Shown: positions 34,822-43,564, counted from the stretch's first letter. The stretch is DNA of 64,000 nt from Aeromicrobium senzhongii (GCF_014334735.1 NZ_CP060587.1:2480001-2544000), one strand, 5' to 3'. A program made the numbers and translations. The notes: generated by a model from the sequence alone, not told the origin.

Positions 34822-35581
34822 GCCCACCGAGTCCCGGCTCACTCCGGACGGCCGCCGTCCGGTCGTGGTCGTGCAGGACCTGCACGTCGAGTACAAGGTC
34901 TTCGCCACGGGCAAGCGCGCCACCGAGGCCGACCGCGGCGGCCTGCTGCGTCGCGCCAAGCGCACCCGCACCGTGCACGCCCTGAAGGGCATCACCTTCA
35001 CGGCCTACGAGAACGACAGCATCGGCATCATCGGGTCCAACGGCTCGGGCAAGTCGACGCTGATGCGCGCCATCACGGGCCTGACGCCCTCCAGCCGCGG
35101 GGCCATCTACGCCAGCTCGCGCCCCAGCATGCTCGGTGTCGGCGCGGCCCTCATCAAGCCCCTGTCGGGCCAGCGCAACGTCATCCTGGGCGGTCTCGCG
35201 CTCGGCTTCTCCAAGGCCGAGATCGAGGAGCGCTACGACGAGATCGTCGACTTCGCCGGCATCCGCCCCTTCATCGACCTGCCCATGCGGACGTACTCGT
35301 CTGGCATGACCGCGCGACTGAAGTTCGCGATCGCCACGATCCGCAACCACGAGATCCTCATCGTCGACGAGGCGCTGGCGGTGGGCGACCGCAAGTTCCG
35401 CAAGCGCAGCGAGCAGCGGATCCGCGAGATCCGCGACAACGCCGGCACGGTCTTCCTCGTCAGCCACTCGATGCAGTCCATCCGGGACACCTGCAACCGG
35501 GTGATCTGGATCGAGAAGGGCGAGCTGATCATGGACGGCGATCCCGACGAGGTCATCGCCGCCTACGAAGAGTCCCGCTGA
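34805..35581 (+). CDS. wzt: Polysaccharide ABC exporter, ATPase (Wzt-like)
   Basis: A 258-residue ATPase. Walker A GSNGSGKST is near residue 78, the signature is YSSGMTARL (degenerate LSGG, typical of the Wzt/TagH group), Walker B is ILIVDEALAVGD and the H-loop is SHSM. There is no C-terminal carbohydrate-binding domain, so the glycan chain is probably not recognised by a cap. A long insertion (residues 30-60, KRATEADRGGLLRRAKR) precedes the P-loop, as in related actinobacterial galactan exporters. It overlaps the permease gene by 17 nt. Confidence 0.9.
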   Translation: MAVSTEPTESRLTPDGRRPVVVVQDLHVEYKVFATGKRATEADRGGLLRRAKRTRTVHALKGITFTAYENDSIGIIGSNGSGKSTLMRAITGLTPSSRGAIYASSRPSMLGVGAALIKPLSGQRNVILGGLALGFSKAEIEERYDEIVDFAGIRPFIDLPMRTYSSGMTARLKFAIATIRNHEILIVDEALAVGDRKFRKRSEQRIREIRDNAGTVFLVSHSMQSIRDTCNRVIWIEKGELIMDGDPDEVIAAYEESR

Positions 35582-35591
35582 CCCCTGCTGC

Positions 35592-37037
35592 TCAGCAGCT
35601 GGCCGCGAGGTCGTCCGTGTTGTTCGCGGCCTTCGGCGACTCCGTCGGCTCGGTCGCGCCCGGCGCCTGCGTGGTCGGTGCCGCCGTCGTGGGCGCGGTC
35701 TTCGCGGGCTTCTTCTGCGTGCTCTTCTTCTGCTGACGCTCGCTCTTGGCGACCAGCTTGGCCACGTCGGCGCGGATCTGCTCGAAGTTCGGCGTCACCG
35801 TCGAGTAGTCCGGCGGGACGACCGACAGGGTCGCGATCTTCTTGTCCTTGGCCTTCAGCGCCAGGTCACCGAACGCACCCAGCTCGGAGGCGGGGATGTT
35901 CGTGCTCAGCATCTCGGCCGAGCTCGTGGCGATCTTCCCGGCGTTGAGCACCACCTGCTCGGGGCTCAACTGCTGGAGCATGGCCTGCATGAGGCACTTC
36001 TGACGGCCCATGCGCGTGTAGTCGTCGGACTGCACGCGGCTGCGGCCGTACCAGAGGGCGTCCTTGCCGTTGAGCTTGCGCTTGCCCGGCTGGATGTAGA
36101 CCTGCTTCCAGGCGTCGTCCTTGCCGAACTTGGCGATCGGCTCGGTGATCTCCATCTCGACGCCGCCCACGGCGTCGACGAGACTCGAGAAGCCCTGCAT
36201 GTTCACCAGGACGTGGTAGTTGATCTTGAGCCCGGTGACGCCCTCGACGGCGTCGATCGTGGCGTCCAGACCGGGGTCCTTGCTGTCGGGATACAGGTCC
36301 GTGCGGTTCGCCGCAGCGGTGTGCACCGCGTTGAGCAGGCACTCCGAGCCGCAGTTGTACCCGTACGGGTAGACCGCGCGCATCGGGGAGTCCTCGGGGA
36401 ACGGGACGTTCTGCAGGTTGCGCGGCAACGACACCATGACGGGCACGCCGGTCGTGGCGTCGATGCTGACCACGTTGAGGGCGTCCGGCCGCAGACCGAA
36501 CCGGTCGGAGCCGGAGTCGGCGCCGAGCAGCAGGATGTTGTACCGGCCCTTCAGCGGGGACTTCACCTCGGTCTCGCTGAAGACCTGCTCCACGACGTCC
36601 TTGGAGGCCGTGACGGTGTTCCAGCCCAGGAAGGTGGTCGACGTCGCGAGCGCGACGACGGTGATGTTGACGACCGAGATGACGCCCAGCCGCCACCAGC
36701 CCAGGCTGCGGACCAGGGCCAGCCGCCACGCGTCGATGAACAACAGCATCCACAGCACCGACACGACCAACCCGGTGATGCGGGCGACCTGCAGGACGGA
36801 CGGGTCGGTCAGCCAGTCGATGACCTGCATGCGATCGGGACGGAAGCGGAACCACGTCACCGTGACTGCGAGGAGCACGGCGACCCACGCGACCATGACG
36901 GCCGCACCCAGGCGGCGGGCACCGGCGAGGAACTGCGCGACGCCCGGCCAGACGACCGTGCCCAGGATCAGGACGAGGGCGCGACCCAGTCCACCCTTCT
37001 GGGCGACCCGGGTGGGCCGTGCCCCGAGAGCGCTCAC
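35592..37037 (-). CDS. LytR-CpsA-Psr (LCP) cell-wall ligase
   Basis: A 481-residue membrane enzyme that attaches lipid-linked glycopolymers to peptidoglycan. About four membrane segments occupy residues 20-140. The extracytoplasmic LCP domain begins near 165 with LLLGADSGSDRFGLRPDALNVVSID and continues with VSLPRNLQNVPFPEDS, where the conserved Asp and Arg residues bind the pyrophosphate lipid. It ends in a Lys/Thr/Pro-rich tail (KKSTQKKPAKTAP). The GTG at 37037 has a GAGGGGAG RBS. It is a close paralogue of the next gene and stands convergent to wzt. Confidence 0.9.
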   Translation of the reverse strand: MSALGARPTRVAQKGGLGRALVLILGTVVWPGVAQFLAGARRLGAAVMVAWVAVLLAVTVTWFRFRPDRMQVIDWLTDPSVLQVARITGLVVSVLWMLLFIDAWRLALVRSLGWWRLGVISVVNITVVALATSTTFLGWNTVTASKDVVEQVFSETEVKSPLKGRYNILLLGADSGSDRFGLRPDALNVVSIDATTGVPVMVSLPRNLQNVPFPEDSPMRAVYPYGYNCGSECLLNAVHTAAANRTDLYPDSKDPGLDATIDAVEGVTGLKINYHVLVNMQGFSSLVDAVGGVEMEITEPIAKFGKDDAWKQVYIQPGKRKLNGKDALWYGRSRVQSDDYTRMGRQKCLMQAMLQQLSPEQVVLNAGKIATSSAEMLSTNIPASELGAFGDLALKAKDKKIATLSVVPPDYSTVTPNFEQIRADVAKLVAKSERQQKKSTQKKPAKTAPTTAAPTTQAPGATEPTESPKAANNTDDLAASC

Positions 37038-37112
37038 GGCACGACTCCCCTCGACTGCGAATGACGCTCCATTAAACCGTGGGGTCCCCAGCGGTGGAAC
37101 GGTCGGGGCAGG

Positions 37113-38555
37113 TCAGCAGGACTCGTCGAGGTTGGCACTGCGGTTGGCCTTGCGCGGGTCCTTCTTCTTCGCCTCCGCCGCGACCTCGATCGTCGGCAGG
37201 GAGGCGGTGACGAGCGCCGCCTTCTGCAGCTCGGCGTTGTGCTGCGACGAGCCCACCGCGTCGGACACGAGGCGTCGGACCTTGTCGTAGTCGGGGTTGC
37301 CCGTGTAGATCACCGGGGGCACCAGCGACACCGAGGCGATCGGCTGGGACTTCGTCTTCAGGGCCAGATCCATGAAGACGTTGAGGTCCTGGCGCGGAAT
37401 GCTCGTGTGCAACATCGCCGAGCTGGAGTTGGCGATGTCCTGCATGTTCATGATGACCTTCTGCGGGTTGAGCTGGCGCACCATCGCGTTCATCACGCAC
37501 TTCTGGCGTCCCATGCGCGACCAGTCGTCGTTCTCGACGCGGGACCGGGCGTACCAGAGGGCCTTGTCGCCCGAGAGATTCTGGTGGCCGGCCTCGATGT
37601 ACCCGCGGATCGGCGAGCCGATGCCGCCGATGGCCGTGCGCTCACGCACGTGGATCTTCACGCCGCCGACGGCGTCGATGAGCTTGGAGAAGCCCTTCAT
37701 GTTCACCAGGGCGTAGTAGTTCAACTTCAGCCCGGTGATCTGCTCGACGGCACCCATCGTGGCGTCGATGCCGGGCTCCTTCGACTGGAACAGGTCGGCG
37801 TGGTCGTTGGCCCACGTGTTGACCGCGTTGAGGTAGCAGCCGTCGCAGTCGAACCCGTTCGGGAACTGCTTGCGCATCACCGAACCCTTCGGGAAGGGGA
37901 CGTTCTCGAGGTTGCGGGGCAGGCCGATGATGACCGCCTTGCCGGTCTCGGCGTCGATGCTGGCGACGTTGATCGAGTCGGGGCGCATGCCCGAGCGGTC
38001 CTTGCCCGAGTCGGTGCCCATGAGGAGCACGTTGTAGCGGCCGTCGTGCGGCTTGGACACCGTGCTGGACGCGAAGACGGTGTCGGTGAAGCCGTTCATG
38101 ACGCCCATGGTGTGCGAGGCGAAGAACAGCACGGCCGCGGTGCCGGCGACGAGGGCGCCGTGCAGGACGGTCGAGATGGCCAGGTGCGGACGGGCCAGCT
38201 CGCGCGGGCGCCCGAGCCGCCAGGCGTCGACGATCAGCGCGATCCAGCCGAGGGCCAGGGCGAGCAGGAGCCAGCGACCCAGGGTCAGCAGGCTCGCGTT
38301 GGTGGCCAGGCCGAAGAGGAACTGACGGTCCGTCAGCGAGATCAGGGCGAAGACCACGGTGAGGGCCAGCAGGGCCAGCCAGACCCGGATCGCGATCCGA
38401 CCGACGCGCTTGTTGCCCTGGACCAGCTGGGCCGAGCCCGGCATCACGAAGGTCATCGCGGCAAGAGTGAGTGCGCGCCGGAACTGGATCCGGGCAGTGG
38501 CGCTGGTCGGGTCGGCGTAGGTGCCGCCCAACGCGCCCGAGCGGTCATGGAGCAT
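37113..38555 (-). CDS. LytR-CpsA-Psr (LCP) cell-wall ligase
   Basis: A 480-residue paralogue of the preceding gene with the same N-terminal membrane module (four segments) and LCP domain: LLMGTDSGKDRSGMRPDSINVASID and IGLPRNLENVPFPKGSVM, with the lipid-binding Asp/Arg set intact. The two proteins keep a near-identical core but differ at the C-terminal tail. The ATG at 38555 has a GTGAGGA RBS; the earlier frame start is not supported. It is divergent from the third LCP gene across 130 bp. Confidence 0.9.
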   Translation of the reverse strand: MLHDRSGALGGTYADPTSATARIQFRRALTLAAMTFVMPGSAQLVQGNKRVGRIAIRVWLALLALTVVFALISLTDRQFLFGLATNASLLTLGRWLLLALALGWIALIVDAWRLGRPRELARPHLAISTVLHGALVAGTAAVLFFASHTMGVMNGFTDTVFASSTVSKPHDGRYNVLLMGTDSGKDRSGMRPDSINVASIDAETGKAVIIGLPRNLENVPFPKGSVMRKQFPNGFDCDGCYLNAVNTWANDHADLFQSKEPGIDATMGAVEQITGLKLNYYALVNMKGFSKLIDAVGGVKIHVRERTAIGGIGSPIRGYIEAGHQNLSGDKALWYARSRVENDDWSRMGRQKCVMNAMVRQLNPQKVIMNMQDIANSSSAMLHTSIPRQDLNVFMDLALKTKSQPIASVSLVPPVIYTGNPDYDKVRRLVSDAVGSSQHNAELQKAALVTASLPTIEVAAEAKKKDPRKANRSANLDESC

Positions 38556-38685
38556 TGCTGTCCTCACGGTGGGGAAGGGTCCGTAGGTTTTCTCAGTATC
38601 GAGCGCGCTCCCCCGATCGACGGGAGGACGCGCCGAGGGGCGGCCGTGGGAATCTCCTGTTGCCGTCACGCGGTACGTTCACCCC

Positions 38686-39777
38686 ATGTCCCCCTCAGGT
38701 CCCACGGACGGCGACGGATACGACTGGTTGTACGAGGACGAATCCGGTCGTCACCGTCCGCGTCCGGCTGCAGCGGGCTCCGACGTGCCGCCGCCGAACC
38801 TGCCGCCGCCGGGCTCCAAGGGCTCGCGCCCGAAGCGCTCGAAGGATCCCCGGGAGCCGAAGCAGCGCAAGCCCCGCGGCCGGTGGCGCCTGCTGTGGCT
38901 CGTCCTGGTGCTCTGGCTGGCCTTCCTGCTGATCGTGCCGATCGTCGCGTGGTCCAAGATCACGAAGGTCGACGCGACCCCCGAGGGCGAGCGCCCGGAG
39001 GACAAGGCCACGACCTGGTTGATCGTCGGCACGGACAAGCGTCCGAAGGACCGCTCACGCGGCCGCACCGACACGATCCTCATGCTGACGTACGGCGGCG
39101 ACGGCCCGTCCGTGCTGACCTCGATCCCCCGCGACTCCCAGGTCAACATCCCCGGACACGGGCGCACGAAGGTCAACGCCGCCTACGCGTTCGGCGGCGC
39201 TCCCCTGCTGGTCGAGACCATGGAGGGGGCCACGGGCGTGCGCATCGACGGCTACGCCGAGATCGGCTTCGTCGGCCTGCGTGACGTCGTCGACGCGCTC
39301 GGCGGGATCGAGATCTGCCCCGACCAGAACATCAAGGACAAGGACGCCCGGCTCAACATCAAGAAGGGCTGCCAAGAGGTCGACGGCAAGACGGCGCTGG
39401 CGTATTCGCGCTCGCGCAAGGCGTTCGGCACCGGCGACATCGCGCGCGGCCAGCACCAGCGCGAGGTCATCGGCGCGATCGGCAAGGCCGCGCTCTCACC
39501 GAGCACCGTGCTCAACCCGTTCACCTACTCGCGCGTGGCCACGACGGTGGCCGAGTCGCTCGCCGTGGGCGACGACGTCTCGATGTTCTCGTTCGCCCGC
39601 TTCGGGTGGAAGCTGGCCCGCGCGGTCGGAGGCGACGGCCGCAGCTGCACCGTCCCCATCGCCGACCTGTCGGTGCAGTGGGACCGTGAGCGCGCCCTGA
39701 AGTACTTCGGCCACCTCAAGAACGGCACCACAGACCAGCTCGGTGACCTGTGCACCGAGGACGGGATGCGCGACTGA
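38686..39777 (+). CDS. LytR-CpsA-Psr (LCP) cell-wall ligase, single-pass type
   Basis: A 363-residue LCP protein with a different layout: an 80-residue charged, Pro-rich cytoplasmic N-terminus, one membrane segment (about 82-105), then the LCP domain beginning TWLIVGTDKRPKDRSRGRTDTILMLTY and SIPRDSQVNIPGHGRTKVNAAYAFGG. The catalytic Arg/Asp residues are present. TACGTT (38674-38679) ends 6 nt before the ATG, so it is probably leaderless. It resembles Rv3267-type LCP proteins, which also lie near TIGR03089 and whiB2 in mycobacteria. Confidence 0.9.
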   Translation: MSPSGPTDGDGYDWLYEDESGRHRPRPAAAGSDVPPPNLPPPGSKGSRPKRSKDPREPKQRKPRGRWRLLWLVLVLWLAFLLIVPIVAWSKITKVDATPEGERPEDKATTWLIVGTDKRPKDRSRGRTDTILMLTYGGDGPSVLTSIPRDSQVNIPGHGRTKVNAAYAFGGAPLLVETMEGATGVRIDGYAEIGFVGLRDVVDALGGIEICPDQNIKDKDARLNIKKGCQEVDGKTALAYSRSRKAFGTGDIARGQHQREVIGAIGKAALSPSTVLNPFTYSRVATTVAESLAVGDDVSMFSFARFGWKLARAVGGDGRSCTVPIADLSVQWDRERALKYFGHLKNGTTDQLGDLCTEDGMRD

Positions 39778-39783
39778 GTCCGC

Positions 39784-40977
39784 TCAGCCCGCGAACGCGT
39801 CGGCCGTGAAGGCCTCGACCTGCTTCGTCGACCGGTCCAGCACGTCGCTGTGGCCGGCGCCGCGGTACTTCCGGTAGGTCAGATCCAGGTCGCGCCCGCG
39901 GTACGCCTTCGCGAGGGAGTCCGTCAGCACGAGCGGCACGATGTCGTCGGCGGTGCCCTGGACGATCAGGATCGGTCCCCGGATCGTCGGGAAGCTCGGA
40001 TCGTTGGCGTCGAGCTTGCCGCGCACCAGCTCAGGATCGGCCTTCTTGGCGGCGAACTTCGACATCGGCGACAGCCCGAACTCGCTCGTCCCGAACAGCT
40101 CGAGCAGGCACAACTCGCTGACCTGGGGATAGAGCTCGCGGCCCTTGGCGTTGAGGAGCCGGTCGACCGGGATCTGGCCCGGGTACGCGATCTCGAGTCC
40201 GCGCAGGATCATCGCGACGAACGCCGCGGGGACGTTGACCTCACCCGTGAGCGCGGCCTGGGCCGCCAGCGACATGTGCGACGGCGGGGCGAAGGCGACG
40301 GTGCCGACGATCTCGAGCTCGCGGGCGTAGTGCGGGGCCATCGAGCTGGCCCACAGCGCCGCGTGACCGCCCTGGGAGTGACCGGCCACCAGGACGCGCT
40401 CGCTCACCTCGTCGTCGAGCTGACGGGCGGCCCGGACGATGTCGAGCACGGCCCGACCCTGGGACGATCCGATCAGGTAGGGGTGGTCCCCCGGGGTCCC
40501 GAGGCCCTCGTAGTCGGTGCCGACGACGACGTGGCCCGAGTCGATCCAGCGCTGCAATCGGGTGACCGTGGTGTTGGCTCCGGGCATCGCGGTCGAGATC
40601 TGACCACGTGTCGGCGCGCACTGGTCGGCCATGCCCGTCGTGCCGTGGGCCCAGGTGACGACGGGCCAACCGCCCTTCGGCGCCGCGCCCTGCGGCGTGG
40701 CGACGAATCCCGAGGTCGCGACCGTGTCGCCGGCGACGCCCTGCTGGGCGTAGAGCACCAGGCTCACGTCGGCGTTCGCCAGTCCCATGCCGCCCTCGAG
40801 CTTCCGTGACCAGATGAGGTCGCCGTGGCTGTAGTCGCCGAGATCGGACGGGGGACGGTAGAAGCCGGTGCCGACGGGAGCGCTCGTGCGCTTCGGCGAC
40901 TCCTCGTCCTGGGTGCAGGCGGCCACGGACAGGAGCATCACGGCGCTCAGGGCGAGAGCGGCGAGTCGTCGGATCAC
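39784..40977 (-). CDS. Lipoprotein lipase/esterase, secretory LIP family
   Basis: A 397-residue alpha/beta hydrolase with a lipoprotein signal (lipobox LSVAAC, Cys at residue 21), so it is anchored outside the cell membrane. Active-site residues are the Ser in LVAGHSQGGHAALW, the Asp in VQGTADDIVP and the His in GAGHSDVL. It belongs to the fungal/actinobacterial secretory lipase (LIP) group that hydrolyses acylglycerols or other esters. The GTG at 40977 has a TAGCAT box 6 nt upstream, a leaderless pattern. It is convergent with the LCP gene, 6 nt between stops. Confidence 0.88.
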   Translation of the reverse strand: MIRRLAALALSAVMLLSVAACTQDEESPKRTSAPVGTGFYRPPSDLGDYSHGDLIWSRKLEGGMGLANADVSLVLYAQQGVAGDTVATSGFVATPQGAAPKGGWPVVTWAHGTTGMADQCAPTRGQISTAMPGANTTVTRLQRWIDSGHVVVGTDYEGLGTPGDHPYLIGSSQGRAVLDIVRAARQLDDEVSERVLVAGHSQGGHAALWASSMAPHYARELEIVGTVAFAPPSHMSLAAQAALTGEVNVPAAFVAMILRGLEIAYPGQIPVDRLLNAKGRELYPQVSELCLLELFGTSEFGLSPMSKFAAKKADPELVRGKLDANDPSFPTIRGPILIVQGTADDIVPLVLTDSLAKAYRGRDLDLTYRKYRGAGHSDVLDRSTKQVEAFTADAFAG

Positions 40978-41100
40978 GCCGTCATGCTACGGGTGCGGCT
41001 CCCGCCCGGACGCGCCATCGGCGGGTCGGTGCCGTGGAGGCGGCACCGACCCGCCGTGACGCGCGGTCACGAGTTCCGTGCTGGTCCCCGGCGGTGGGCC
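40978..41100. other. Intergenic spacer between lipase and small-membrane-protein array
   Basis: The 123-bp spacer holds only the TAGCAT box of the lipase and no other clear signal. Confidence 0.4.
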
Positions 41101-41292
41101 TCACTGCTGCGCTCCCGTCGGTCGTCGCCACCGCAGGACGCGCGCCACCAGCTCCCACACGACAGCAGTGAAGATGACCGCGGCCCCGACCTGGAGCAGA
41201 TCACTGACGGCGGTACCGGGTGACTCGGCGCCCCGCTGGAGGCCGAACCAGAACATGGCCAGCCCGAACATCACCGCTTGTGGCGTCTTCAT
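41101..41292 (-). CDS. Small membrane protein, third in the array
   Basis: A 63-residue protein with two hydrophobic stretches (residues 5-18 and 30-52) and a basic C-terminus (RVLRWRRP). No family is recognised. The ATG at 41292 shares one base with a TGA that ends a short frame reading TEVVAERSIY, which may be a decayed 3' end of the secreted-protein gene upstream in the array. It is similar in size and topology, but not clearly in sequence, to the two other small membrane proteins nearby. Confidence 0.55.
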   Translation of the reverse strand: MKTPQAVMFGLAMFWFGLQRGAESPGTAVSDLLQVGAAVIFTAVVWELVARVLRWRRPTGAQQ

Positions 41293-41346
41293 CAGTAGAT
41301 GCTCCTCTCGGCGACGACCTCGGTCAGCAACGTCACGAGGACCGAT

Positions 41347-41523
41347 TCAGCGTCGTGTTCGCGCCCTGACGGCCCGGATCAGCAGGTCCCCCGCCAGGAC
41401 ACCCACGAAACACGCCCCGGCCAGGGTCCAGGCGAAGATGCTGCGGTCGGTGAAGATCAGGACGAAGGCCACCAGCACCGCCAGCACCACGACATGGGAC
41501 ACGATCTCGATACGGCTCAGCAT
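41347..41523 (-). CDS. Small membrane protein, second in the array
   Basis: A 58-residue protein with two membrane segments (about 9-25 and 30-50: VVVLAVLVAFVLIFT and FAWTLAGACFVGVLAGDLLI) and a basic tail. The ATG at 41523 has a GGAGAGAAGG RBS, which lies inside a sequence closely matching the 3' end of the secreted-protein gene. The gene therefore stands behind a remnant of that gene exactly as the first small gene stands behind the intact one. Function unknown. Confidence 0.6.
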   Translation of the reverse strand: MLSRIEIVSHVVVLAVLVAFVLIFTDRSIFAWTLAGACFVGVLAGDLLIRAVRARTRR

Positions 41524-41617
41524 GTGACGACCTTCTCTCCGACGACCTCGCTGGGAACGCACCTTCGAAGTCGACCTTCGGAGCTCGTGCGTCGCTCATG
41601 ATCCTGCGCTCTACGCC
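41517..41617 (-). pseudogene. 3' remnant of a second copy of the secreted-protein gene
   Basis: The minus-strand frame ends RRCVPSEVVGEKVVTC-stop, compared with KCVELKF...VAIVGGKVVKC-stop in the intact gene. At DNA level the last 32 bases match in about 26 positions. The segment is only about 30 codons long and has no start. It overlaps the start of the following small membrane gene in the same way as the intact gene does. Confidence 0.55.
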
Positions 41618-41791
41618 TCATCGCTGGCGAGTGGATGTCCACAGCCACTGCAATCCGGCGAACACCAGGTACGCCGCGATGAAGTAGCCGGCGAACAACC
41701 AATCGTCCGGATCCCGATCGGTCGTGAAGACCGTGACCAGGACCAAAGCCGTGACCACGGCTAACAGGCTCAGTCCTTCACGTCTCAACAC
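41618..41791 (-). CDS. Small membrane protein, partner of the secreted Cys-rich protein
   Basis: A 57-residue protein with two membrane segments (about 7-23, LSLLAVVTALVLVTVF, and 31-50, DWLFAGYFIAAYLVFAGLQWLW). The GTG at 41791 lies inside the last codons of the upstream secreted-protein gene (7-nt overlap), preceded by GGAGGGAAGG. Translation is therefore coupled to that gene, which argues for a functional pair. An immunity or anchor role is possible; no family is recognised. Confidence 0.62.
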   Translation of the reverse strand: MLRREGLSLLAVVTALVLVTVFTTDRDPDDWLFAGYFIAAYLVFAGLQWLWTSTRQR

Positions 41792-42690
41792 TTGACGACC
41801 TTCCCTCCGACGATCGCCACGGCGACGATCCGGAACTTGAGCTCTACACACTTACCCTGCTTCTTGGCCTTTTTGAAGACCCCGCGGAGCTTGTAGAAGT
41901 ACGCGGCGACGGCGGCCGCACAGACGGCGCGGACCGCGATGCCGGCCGGGTTCTTGGCGGGGATCTGACCGCACAGCGTGCTGATCCCCGCGCCGACCGA
42001 GACGAACATGGCGTTGTGGATCTTCTTGGTCTCCTTCTTGCTGAACTTCACGCAGACCGCGGTCTTGAAGTCGCAGAACTTCAGCTTCGGGTCAGCCACG
42101 ATCGGGTAGGCGAACTCACCGGCCCGATGGTCGACGATCTGCGTGATGGCACCCTCGCGCACCTCGTACCGGGTCGGCACGCGGCGTCCTTCGGCGTCGA
42201 CGGCCCAGGGCGCCTCGACCTGGGCTGCGAGGGTTCCGTCGCCGGCGACCAGGTCGACGCCGCCGTCCGGGGTGAGCTCGGGTCGCACGCCCGGCGTGGA
42301 TCCCAGCCCGAACCGATAGGACGTGGGCGCCTCGGCGGAGTCGAGGCCGACGAGGATCTGGGTCCCCGTGGTCGTCGGTGCGACCGCGACCGTGGCGTCG
42401 CCGCGCCCGGGCAGGACGTAGCGGCCGTCGGACTTCTTCGCCTTCGTCCGGGTGACCGGCAGGTCGACGGCGATCGCCGTCGACCCGGAGGCGCCGAGCG
42501 TGACGCGGCCGGCCTTCACCGCCGAGGTCGGTGACTTCGAGATCGGGACGGCCTCGTCGACCTGGGCGATCTGCCCCAGACGGTCACGGACCGTCACGGC
42601 CGGTTCGTCGGCGTGGGTGGCGGGTAGGGCTGCTGCGGTGAGCGCGACCGTCGCCGCCAGGACGGCGACGGTGCGTGTGGCGATGTGCAT
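41785..42690 (-). CDS. Secreted protein with Cys-rich hydrophobic C-terminal domain
   Basis: A 301-residue protein with a Sec signal peptide (cleavage after about residue 27, ATHA). Residues 28-200 are a Thr/Val-rich beta-type region ending PTRYEVREG...YPIVADP. The last 100 residues differ sharply: six Cys (206, 213, 240, 257, 281, 301), a Lys-rich KFSKKETKK segment, two hydrophobic Gly/Ala helices (about 228-242 and 250-266) and a Lys-rich end. This looks like a disulfide-stabilised, membrane-active C-terminal module joined to a carrier region. The ATG has a GGGGGA RBS. The stop overlaps a small membrane-protein gene. No known family is claimed. Confidence 0.75.
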   Translation of the reverse strand: MHIATRTVAVLAATVALTAAALPATHADEPAVTVRDRLGQIAQVDEAVPISKSPTSAVKAGRVTLGASGSTAIAVDLPVTRTKAKKSDGRYVLPGRGDATVAVAPTTTGTQILVGLDSAEAPTSYRFGLGSTPGVRPELTPDGGVDLVAGDGTLAAQVEAPWAVDAEGRRVPTRYEVREGAITQIVDHRAGEFAYPIVADPKLKFCDFKTAVCVKFSKKETKKIHNAMFVSVGAGISTLCGQIPAKNPAGIAVRAVCAAAVAAYFYKLRGVFKKAKKQGKCVELKFRIVAVAIVGGKVVKC

Positions 42691-42805
42691 GAATCCCCCG
42701 ATTCAGTCAGGCAAAACGCATTGGGCGTTCCGCTGACGCACAAGGTATTGGGCATGACATGGCGACGTCAAGCGCTCGTGCACAGGGCGGCGGCTCGACC
42801 GGAAC

Positions 42806-43564
42806 TCAGGTCGCGCGCTGCAGCCACGGCACGCGCGCCACCCCGGGCAGGGGGAACACCAGGAGCGCCAGCCACAGCAGGGCACCCGCGACGACGCCGT
42901 CGAGGTACCAGTGGTTGGCCGTGACGGTGACGACGACGAGCGTCACGACGGCGTGCAGGATCGCGAGCCGCCCGATCCACCCACCGGCGGTCCGGGTCAC
43001 CACCAGCGCGATGAGCAGCGCCCAGCCGACGTGCAGGCTCGGCATGGCCGCGTACTGGTTGGCGACGGCACCGCTCGCGCCGTCGTAGGCCGACGGACCG
43101 TACACGCTCATCGTGTCGACGAAGCCCCACTGGGGGAACATCCGCGGGGGCGCCAGCGGGAAGGCGATGTGCAGACAGACGGCGACGGCGGTCATCGAGA
43201 TGATGAGGTTCCGCGCCCAGCGGTACTCGACGCGCGGGCGGAAGAAGAACCCCCACAACAAGAAGGCGACGGTCACCGGGAAGTGCACCGCCACGTAGTA
43301 GACGTTGGCGGCGCGGAGCAGTTCGGACGACGCCACGAGCCCTTGGATCGCCGCCTCGTCCGGCAACAGGAGCAATCGCTCGAAGGCGTGCACCGCCCGG
43401 GCGTTCGCGTGGGCGATCCGGTCGGCCTCGATCGTCACGAGACGACCCGTGCGGTAGAGCAGGTAGACCAGTCCCAGCAGGCACAGCTCGAACGTGAACG
43501 GCCAACACACGTCGCGCACCCGGACGACCACCGCGGACCCGCGCGACATGGGCATGTTCCACAT
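42806..43564 (-). CDS. PAP2-superfamily membrane phosphatase/transferase
   Basis: A 252-residue membrane protein with about six segments. The PAP2 catalytic motifs are MPSLHVGWALL with the catalytic His and NHWYLDGVVAG with the second His and Asp. The layout is close to the inositol-phosphorylceramide synthase (AUR1)-like PAP2 proteins of actinobacteria, so it may transfer or remove a lipid phosphate. The exact start is uncertain; the ATG codons at 43564, 43555 and 43549 are all possible, none with a strong RBS. Confidence 0.8.
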   Translation of the reverse strand: MWNMPMSRGSAVVVRVRDVCWPFTFELCLLGLVYLLYRTGRLVTIEADRIAHANARAVHAFERLLLLPDEAAIQGLVASSELLRAANVYYVAVHFPVTVAFLLWGFFFRPRVEYRWARNLIISMTAVAVCLHIAFPLAPPRMFPQWGFVDTMSVYGPSAYDGASGAVANQYAAMPSLHVGWALLIALVVTRTAGGWIGRLAILHAVVTLVVVTVTANHWYLDGVVAGALLWLALLVFPLPGVARVPWLQRAT

